Source of the DNA: Whitmania pigra
Taxonomy: Eukaryota; Annelida; Clitellata; Hirudinida; Haemopidae
DNA: 64,000 bases
Direction: 5' to 3'
Assembly: GCA_021613335.1 (NCBI GenBank)
Contig: JAJTWR010000458.1
Span: 1,385,001-1,449,000, forward strand
The notes beneath the pieces are model-generated. The model was not told where the DNA came from. It saw only the letters and a list, made by a program, of their open reading frames with translations, and searched no databases. Both the position numbers and the translations under genes were made by a program. Shown piece after piece: positions 55,407-64,000 of this stretch; within the stretch, counting starts at the first letter, position 1; every line of letters begins with the position of its first letter.

Positions 55407-55721
55407 TACAATGAATTAATTAAAGTGCTGCTATTTTTATTAACGGTCGTAATAAATAGTAACACGATAAAAACACTCTTCCATGCATGATTAAATCTGC
55501 CCCAAGCTTATTTGACCGAACCCCTGAAGAGCTGAAAGTGCGGAGGAATTTTGGAGCTTAAAAATGTCTAAGAGGGAGATGGTCTCAGGAGACGACCAAT
55601 TGATTTTAATATCGTCAGAACTTTCCTTTATTCGATTACCTGGGTCGTCCGAACAGCGCTCAGTGGCTCCCGCTGTGTCTGCTCCTGTGTCCGAGTGTCC
55701 GTTTGCCTGAAAGTGTCATCG

Positions 55722-55763
55722 AGTATGTGTGCGCGTGCGCGTGTGCGTGTGCGTGTGCACGCG
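55722..55763. repeat. Alternating GT/GC tract
   Basis: A run of alternating purine and pyrimidine (GTGTGCGCGTGCGCGTGTGC and on), the sequence type that can adopt left-handed Z-DNA. Confidence 0.7.
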
Positions 55764-56273
55764 GTTCTCTCTCTTAGTGACGTTGTTGTGTTTATTTGGA
55801 AATGGAAATAATAACTTGTCGATGTAATCTACGGAAGCATTTATTTAACTTAAGGATGTGACAATTTGTGACACGCTCGCTATGGCGGTTCGGGGTTTTT
55901 TTATTGTTCAAAATAAATTTATTGAATTTATTTAGCGCCTAGTTCGGTTCGCACATCCCTGTCTACAAAAAGACAATCACTACCAGACCCCATATGAGAC
56001 TCCGGGTAATTAACGAAGCTGTGCGACCTTCTAATTGGAACCGCAACTGACCTAACAGCAGGATGTCTGCCTCCCCCTAGAAATATTGATGTCCGTTCTC
56101 CATGTCACATCAATTCCGTCACGCTCTTTATTTTGACACTCTGACATACGCATTACTCTGCGGAGTGACGATATGTGACTAGTCCATTGGTTTCAGGTGT
56201 TCATTGGCTCAAGGGTTAAATGAGATATTGTTGGCACACACAACTTTCTGTTACGACTGTGTAGATGAGGGTT

Positions 56274-56308
56274 AAATAATAATAATAATGACGATAATAA
56301 TAATAATA

Positions 56309-56360
<52 letters not shown>
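56274..56360. repeat. (AAT)n microsatellite
   Basis: About 85 bp of AAT triplets with small breaks. Confidence 0.95.
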
Positions 56361-57999
56361 TAGTATGTAGTACATTCGTGTGTAGTAATTATTGTGGCAA
56401 TTGGTAATTATTTTCATAGTTATTATTAAAAATACCTTTAAATTAATATTTAAAGAAGAAATAAACATAATTAAGAAGATTGTCAAGAATTTCTAATCAC
56501 AATGACAAAGTGTCATTTTCATCAATTCTTAACTTCAGGCAGTATTAATTATTTAGCAGTAAATCCACTTTAAGCCTTTCCACAAAAGCGGATTAATATT
56601 TTAAAATAAATGTCAACCCCTAGATGCCGAGGTCGCGACCTGACACAGAAGTCAAAGGTTAAACGTCTTTTGTCCCCATTTGTCTCAAGGAGCTGAAGTT
56701 AGCATGAACAATATCCATAACTCTTCGTTGATAAGTTTTGGATGTGCATTTATATTCCTTAATTTAACTAAAAATTCATTTAATAATGCTGTAAGTACAA
56801 TAAACAATAAACAATTTAACGTGAGGAATAATTTCAAAATCAGTTTGACGAATCAGTATTTTATCGTGTCGCGCAAAGTGCTCGGGAAATGCAATGCAAT
56901 CACTGATTGAAAATAGATTTAGTATTTCATAAACACCGATGATATTATTCAATCAGATTTAACTAGTTAATTTTTTAAATCAAGTTATTACTATTCAATG
57001 ACGATCGAACGAAAAGATGAATGAAAGACGAAAATCAAAAAGAGCTAAACACTCACCTACGTCGACTTAAACTCCAGGAAAGACAAAAGTTGAATTGGAA
57101 ACAACTAGCATCAACTACTGCATACTACATATATAATCAGTAGTTGACAAACTAAACTGGTCAGATGCAAGATAATATTTAATAATAATAATAACTATAA
57201 TTATCGGAATAATTATTCAATCTTATCTGAGGTTGAGAGATAGATTTCTATAGAAATATGTTCTGGATCATCCTCGAAACGTTGTCCATGCAAATAAGTG
57301 GGGTAAGCATGCGCGCGCTTATATGAATATTATCAATATCATACGGGAGGGTTGGACACGTGATACCTAAATGGCCAATAGGGAACCAGCTATAACCTAT
57401 TTGCATATCTTAACCGCAAGAAATCCACGGGATTAGTTCAATCACATTGTGCTTTCAATCGAGTGGTTGTTTTATTTCAATCACAAGCAATTTACGACAT
57501 TTTGTTGTAAATTTACTTTTAAAATGTTTTTTTTAATGAGATGAGATATCTTGTTCATTTTAAGATAAATAAAGTGGAAATAATACTCCATTTTCTGTTT
57601 AAAAATAAAGCTGTTGTTATCATGCCTTGGACAGCCCATGCGATTTCATAATTTCAAGTGAGGGTATTTTGTGACCTAAATGAATATAACCAACGCATAA
57701 CAACAACAATCTTAATAATAATTAATAATATTAATTAATAATATTACTACAATTACACAGTTATATTGGTAATTACAATAGCAACACATACAGTCAATAA
57801 TGCTTATTAATACTTTAATAATTAAAAATATAATTACATTATTAAGTTTGAACGAGTGAGATCAAAGTTCAAATTAAAAAAAAATACTTGCCTAACATCT
57901 CCGGCGATAATACAGAATGATTTTCTCAAAAAAAAAATCGAATCTTCCCAGTTACGCAACAGATCAAAAAACAAAACGCTTCTTCAATAAAAAATCAGT

Positions 58000-60900
58000 C
58001 GCCATTTCTCGTCTGGTATCCATTGATGTCGTGAAATGGGCGCCTGCTCCGTAAGACATATGACATATGACGAGCTGTTGGTCGGAAGATTTTTAAAACT
58101 ATTATTGACTACAAAACATATCCTAAACAGATTTGACGATGAAGGCAAAAACAGAGATTTCTGGAAGTCAGAATGGAGAGATAACAAGACAGAGAGGGGA
58201 ACAAGCAACATCTCAGAGCTTACCAGGAGAGATCTACAAAACATTAATTGGAGTTTCAGAAATGTTCTTTTTGAGTTGGCGCCTGTTTGTCAAACGTCTT
58301 TCATCTTCATGAAAATTCCAAGTCGTGCAGAATCATCTTTTCGTGTTATTTCCCTTCAAAGGAGCAGAACCTGCTTTTCCTAAAGTTGGTATCACGATTC
58401 GGGGTGATGCGTCTTATCAAGAACCACTCATGACTCGCATCAGCCCTGACACCGATAAACTCTGCAGAGTCAGGCATAAAACATGTGACATGTCACAAAC
58501 TCCAATGAATTATTTCCAACCAGTCTGTCACTTCTCCCCAGGCTCACTTCTTTGCTAGAGTTCGACAACATTGAAATTTGACAAATAAAACTGATTGATG
58601 TTTCATGGAACAATAACCAGCTTTTCTGCGCAGAGACGGGGAACAATAAACCGCTAAAGAGGTGACTTGGTCAACTTGAAAACGCTTGCAGATAAGATAA
58701 GTAAGTCTGAGGTATTTAGCGATATTGTGGACATTCTGTGACATTACATTAGCCACTCTCAGCTTTCACAAGTTTGTCACTTTGAAATCAACTACACGCA
58801 TTCCTTTGCCTTTAGGTTTTTTGCTCACTTTTGAAACTATGCATGTGGCTCCTTACAAAGGCGCATTATTATTAATTTATTTTATTTTTTGGCGTCTTTA
58901 TTATTGTTATTATTTATTAACAGATCAACTTCCAAAGATTCAGAATCGTTTCAGGATGTTCCTGGCGTAGGATGGCAGTGAAAGGAACTGCTTTTCTTCA
59001 GGAGACAATTTTTTTAAAGTCTCTTTAAATTTTATTTTCATTCAAAGCCTTCCTCTGATATTAGCCTCCTTTGTTGAGAAAAACTTCACGATAACATGTT
59101 TCCGTCTACAACTGCTGCTACAATAACCACTCGCCATCATCATCGTCGTCGTCACCATCATCATCATCACCGCCAGCTGGGAACAGCCATCAAGGATCTT
59201 ACTCAGGATTTTATCTATCCAGTTCGTCCCCCGAAGCCACAAGTTGGTAATTAGTGCTCCACATCCTCCACTGGAAACATTTGAGCTGGAGTGATGGTGA
59301 TAATGATACTATAATGATAAAATGCTCGTATCATAAAAACATTAAGCATGTGAATTTCAAAGGTCCTTATTATTGAATTTGTGGAAATAGTTGCTTGATC
59401 GTTTTGAAATTGACATTTAAAAGTGAAAAAAGATTTCCCGAATAATAAAAATGGAATCACAACATGTAGAGACGTTGAGCAAAAGTGAAGGTAAGGAAAG
59501 ATAGTGAAGAAGAGAGCGAGAGCGTGTGAAGTGCTTTGTGCAGCTGAGGTAAGACTGGAACTCCGTTTCTTTGTCTTCTGTGGAGTTGATGAATCTGTGA
59601 CAGCAGGCAGCGAAAGTTACAACACCCTCAAACTTTGAGAGTTAATGGAACTGGAAAATGTTGCACAAATTATGATCCTGAAATATCTTTTGCAAACAAT
59701 TGGGTATTAATTTATTAAATACACTCTGTAACATAATTATAAATTTATATATTTTATAAATTAAAGCAATTAAACCACAAAATTAAATGTTAAAAAGTGG
59801 GCCGCTGTCTTAATAAGTTTGAATTTTACGTCACAGTTTTGAATAACTTTTACTGTTATGATTAGAAGTTTGAGACAATTGATTCATTAATTATTCCCTT
59901 TCTATGTTTCATTTTCAAGTCATTTTGGAAGCGAAATACTGGACTTGGATTTGTGGAAGAAGGAAATTGTGACGATGACACTTCATTCAATACATTTTAT
60001 GTTTTGTTTGGGTTTTCAAATTATTCCTTCTTGTAAGTGAATTAACAGCTGTTGTTCTGTAATAAAAATCTTAGATTAATCTAGAACTCCGGCTCTAATT
60101 AAAATATATTCGAATTTATTGTGCTGGTGTTGGTCATTTCAAATTGGAATGACAAAAACAAAGCAATTTCTAGTTACATTTCTAGGGATTATTCAAACAC
60201 ATGCCATTATGCTTTAAGGTAGTCCTGCTGCAAATATAAAGATTCAATCATCCTCTAAGCGCAGGAAGGCAACATGTGTATGAAGGGAGGTTGATCATAC
60301 AGACTCATTAAGAGATGCATTAAGGGCTAATGAAAGAATATCAAAGCAACCTCTGAGTTGTCGAAGAGATATTACATTCAATATTGAAAACATTCAAAAG
60401 AAGCTTCTCACGTTAAGTGCCTGTAATGATGCCATCGCCCATCAAATTGGATAAACAAATATTTTCATGTTCCTCGTTTGTACTTCGGTTGTTTTAATAA
60501 ACAAAGACTTTTTAGTGCCATTTGCCACGAGTCAACTTAGCCGATATCTAGGCTTAACATTATTAAATCAATTAATTGCGACAAAGCTGCTGAACATCAT
60601 TTTAAAGCCACGAAAAGCTGAAATTTCGTCATATTTCATCAGGAAATCGTTCAAATGTAAGTGGACCGACGAAATATCATATTGAACCACATTTATTGCC
60701 ATTTTAGTAAAATCTTGTCGACAGCAATAAAAAATCAGGTTCTAAGTGGTTTTAAACTAATGAAATCTCCAAAACTGGAGAGCATTCCAATAAGTTGGAT
60801 ATTTGCGAAAATTGAAATCCACCAAAAATATCTTCATTCAAAACACCTTGCACCAGAAAAACGTTTGATCATCTAAAGGTGAATAGAATAGAATAGAAAA

Positions 60901-61190
60901 GTTGCTAGATTCAATCTAGAATAGTTTAAACATGCTAATAGAGATAGCATGCTCTGTTGCACGCCCCTTTGCAAAAAAACTACGTAATGGACGCAAAAGA
61001 GGAGTTTAAAATCCTGAATATCGTCGCGATCAAAGCAAATCAGCAACTAGTCACTTAAGAATCTATCGCCATTACCTTTAAAAAATGTCAACATTGCAAT
61101 GCGTTACATTAAGTTAATTACTGCATTTGGATCATCCATGCGAAAGAAATGTAGTCGATGAATACTGCCATCTTTGCCGTCAGCAGTAGA
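58000..61190. other. No gene established, downstream of band 4.1 gene
   Basis: Includes a 115-codon ATG-started plus ORF at 58036-58383 with balanced composition but no recognisable domain or family, and otherwise AT-rich sequence. The 3'UTR of the band 4.1 gene should lie just below 61192. Confidence 0.4.
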
Positions 61191-61191
61191 A

Positions 61192-63815
61192 TCAGGCCAC
61201 ACCTGCCTCAGCTTTCTTCTTCTTCTTTTTAGTTTTCTTCAGTTGGTCAGTTTCCAATTGAATTTTTTTGACTGCAAGTTCGTGATCAACATCGGTGACT
61301 GACTGGATTGCCTGTGAAAGTGCCTGAAAAACATTTTTTAATTAATTATTTTATTAATTAATTCAATTATTGTAACTTAAAATGAATTTTTAAACTGACC
61401 TGATCATAGTCAATACTTTGGGGACTGTAAGGCACAGTGATTTCTCTCTGAGACCTGCTTTCAATGGTTGCCGTTCTTTCCGTTCTGTACTGAAACAACA
61501 GACATTTATTTTGTTCATATAACTTGAACATATCCTCATCAGCTTAACAAATTATTTTGAAAAACACTAATCAAGTTGACACCAAATGAAAAAACATTGT
61601 AAAAATGTAAAACCTCTGTCACAGTTGACCCATCGTCCAACGTTCTCGTGGCTGTTGAGGTCACGGTCGAACCCTTCTTTTTCTTCGTCTTCGGCTTTGG
61701 AGCTACGGCTGGTTTATCTCCGTCGTAATAAGGTGGCAGAGATTCTTGGATGTCACTAAAACTTTGCTGGATATGAATACCAAGATGGTTAGTGTTACGT
61801 TTTATATTAATATGCCGATGCACATTTATATGAATACACTTGATGGTTAGCACATTTAATTTATTGGAATGTTTATCTTCTTGTTCGATGTTTAAATTTC
61901 CCCGATTGATGCATATTTGGATCAAAGGTCATCTTAGTTTGTCGGAAATAAAATATGAAGTCATCATAATTGGTCAATAAAATATGAAATGTTTTATGCG
62001 AATACAGATGAAAATACATAGAGTAACAATTCATTAAACATTAATTATTCCTCATATCACATCGAGTAATTATTTGCTAAACATTAATTATTCCTCAAAA
62101 CAACATGAATATTAATAACATGAATAACAAATCAAGGAATGACTCACAGGTCCAGGGCTGATTGGAGAAGAGACACTGGCACCATCTGAGTCGTGTGGAC
62201 GAACCTTCTTCTTTTTCTTTCCTTTACCAGACATTATTGTCTTCAAGAAATAACATGTTTAATTACATTACATTGTTAATCAAAATTACAATCAAAGTTA
62301 TTCTTAGTATATATTGCATTGTAAAAAATTGCAACAGAAATTGAATGATTTTGAGGAGTTTATTTGCAAATAAAAACAAATGAATACATTAAATAGTTAA
62401 TAAATTCAACTACATTTATATAACTTAACTTATTTAACTAGTCTCATCAATAAAGCATAAAACTGGAAAGAGCATACGTTGGCATGTTGATATTATATGA
62501 AAGTATTAAATAATTAAGTATTAAATTTATTCATGACATCCCAATTTCATTGAAAATATCACCTCCACTTCTTCTCTGTCCCTCTCATCAAACTGAACTT
62601 CCTCTGCAGCTTCCCCTGATCCCGGTTTGACGGTTTTAACGTAGGCCAGTTTGTTGACATTCGTTGCCGTACCAGCCAGTACTGACACCTTTGCAGATTA
62701 AGGTTAAGAGATGCATTTTATTTTTTCTTGTTATAATGAATAGTATATTCAATTTGAGAAAACACTATAAAAAGGCTATATAACTTTTGTCTTATGTTTG
62801 ACTTGTTTTAGAGGACAGCAATGTCTATGAATGTTGTAACTTCTAAAACATGAGTTCACTTTCTGCTTGACATTACTGCCCAATTAACTTAAATGTCATT
62901 TTGAATCATATTCCATGCTGTCGAACTCGACCGCAATTCCAACCTTCTCTCCCGTTCCCTCGGCGCCGTAGTAGGGTCTCGCCAGTGATCCTCCTTGCGT
63001 GATCCAAGCCTCCCCGTGCCTGTCGTAGGAGTTCGAAGACTCCCCTCCAAGACTGTGAGCAGTTCTTCTGCTGCTGTTTCGCTCAAATTCCGGCTGGCTT
63101 CTGTGGATCCTTTGGAGACGGGTCTGGTACTGAGTCCTGCCCGAATATCTGTGTCGAGAGCCCAGCTGCAGGAGTAAGTTGCTGTTTTTCTTCTCAGCTT
63201 CGTTCGCTCGTTTCAGCCTTCAGAAGGAGGATGGGATTTTTATAGATGTTTAAGGATGATAAAACATCATTAAATTATATGTAATTTTATTTTATCCTGA
63301 AATAAATTATACTTTTTCTTAAATAATTAATTAAATGGTTTTATATAACTTTAATACTTTTAGTCCAGCAATCATAGATTTTTCTTTGTGGACAAGTAAG
63401 GATTACAAATGCAAACCTGAAAAAGGTATGGTGTTCCAAAGCAAGTCTCCAGAAGTTCTTTGCGTGTGTGTGACTCTCCATTTGGAAGCCAATTGTGTTT
63501 TCGTATTGCTCGAACTTCAAACAAAAGTCACGTTAACAATGTCAGAAAAACAGTTAATTACAGAAACGTTATCAAACATGTTTGTGATAAAATATAACAA
63601 TAAAATAATAATCACAGTTCATTTGCATCAAATTCCTTCGAGAATATATTTGAAGAAACCTCTGCAGGTCTGATCTTGATATAGAACTTCTTTCTCTTGT
63701 TGTAGGATATCTTCAGTATCTTTGGCCAGGGAAACTTGTTGATGATGATGTTGTCTCTGACAACAACGATGCCTCCATAGTAGACACCCAACCACAACAA
63801 AACCAATTCTGAATC
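61192..63815 (-). CDS. Band 4.1 / coracle family protein, C-terminal part (partial)
   Basis: Eight exons join in frame: 63815-63660, 63514-63417, 63217-62944, 62688-62563, 62240-62148, 61766-61614, 61489-61400, 61323-61192; about 374 codons, with the 5' part beyond the right edge. The first two give the FERM C lobe: LGVYYGGIVVVRDNIIINKF, then WPKILKISYNKRKKFYIKIR, TIGFQMESHTHAKNFW and LALEHHTFFR. Next comes the FERM-adjacent domain LGSRHRYSGRTQYQTR. The last exons encode the 4.1 C-terminal domain: SIDYDQALSQAIQSVTDVDH and ELAVKKIQLETD, then a Lys-rich tail. The family links membrane proteins to spectrin-actin and, as coracle, organises septate junctions. A Lys-rich linker (MSGKGKKKKKVRPHD) takes the place where vertebrate 4.1R has its spectrin-actin-binding segment; no such segment is recognisable. 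The 62944 donor is chosen by frame; an unspliced version would stop at about 62893. Confidence 0.94.
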
Positions 63816-64000
63816 CTGAGGATTAAAGTTATCAATTGCAACGTGATTATTTATGTCACTACCATAACTTCAATAATTGACATAGTTATTATTAATACTA
63901 TTATTAAAATTGTTTTCCTTCAACATACAAATTCATTAACTAATGAGATAAATACTTAACAAACTAATAAACAAAAATAGCAATCCAAGTGGTACAAACC

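Larger units (their letters stand above)
54250..58000. other. No gene recognised
   Basis: AT-rich sequence with two AAT arrays (55341-55405 and 56274-56360) and an alternating purine-pyrimidine CG/TG tract at 55722-55763. The short ORFs have no family resemblance. Confidence 0.5.

Noticed and set aside
58036..58383. 115-codon plus ORF starting with MGACSVRHMTYDELL.
   Set aside because: An ATG start and balanced composition, but an equally open antisense frame, no splice context and no recognisable family; not enough to call a gene.

Overview
This is a window of AT-rich eukaryotic DNA. The genes have many short exons with canonical GT..AG introns, and the families are animal-specific (nicotinic acetylcholine receptor subunit, basonuclin, band 4.1/coracle, MAP-kinase phosphatase). 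That points to an invertebrate metazoan. I cannot place the phylum from sequence alone. Trinucleotide microsatellites (ATG/CAT, AAT/ATT, GTT) are very abundant and are the source of most long ORFs with low-complexity translations; none of those ORFs is treated as a gene here.

Layout, left to right. 137-2136 (-): 5' part of a MAP-kinase phosphatase (rhodanese/CDC25-like domain), with one exon present twice in a perfect 478-bp tandem duplication; its catalytic domain would lie off the left edge. 3.9-8.5 kb: microsatellites, including about 1.36 kb of ATG repeat. 9037-14758 (-): a long KCMF1-like zinc-finger protein in 8 exons, about 1060 aa. 15454-17986 (-): PSMC1/Rpt2, the 26S proteasome ATPase, 9 exons, 438 aa. 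19703-20451 (-): a small protein with a CIP/KIP-like CDK-inhibitor signature. 23762-30254 (-): a type II membrane glycosyltransferase of family GT92, 5 exons, 609 aa, with a retroelement-like ORF and a 22-bp minisatellite in its introns. 31928-33442: a hAT-like DNA element with an 8-bp target duplication. 35405-40101 (+): a non-alpha nicotinic acetylcholine receptor subunit, 8 exons, 494 aa. 41052 to at least 48545 (-): basonuclin, a C2H2 zinc-finger regulator. 50-61 kb: intergenic or intronic sequence rich in microsatellites, with no gene I can defend. 61192-63815 (-): the 3' part of a band 4.1/coracle gene, running off the right edge.

For the eight gene models I joined exons by hand from visible splice sites. 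Every join keeps frame, and the totals match family lengths for Rpt2 and the nAChR. These genes are unrelated housekeeping, signalling and developmental genes rather than a functional cluster. The one thematic pair is KCMF1-like next to Rpt2 (ubiquitin ligase and proteasome ATPase). I found no clear evidence of a wholly new biological system. The most unusual items are the duplicated, frame-breaking exon in the phosphatase, the greatly enlarged KCMF1-like protein, the basonuclin that has lost one of its paired fingers, the compact CDK-inhibitor-like gene, and a set of short hAT-type elements identified by their ends and target duplications.
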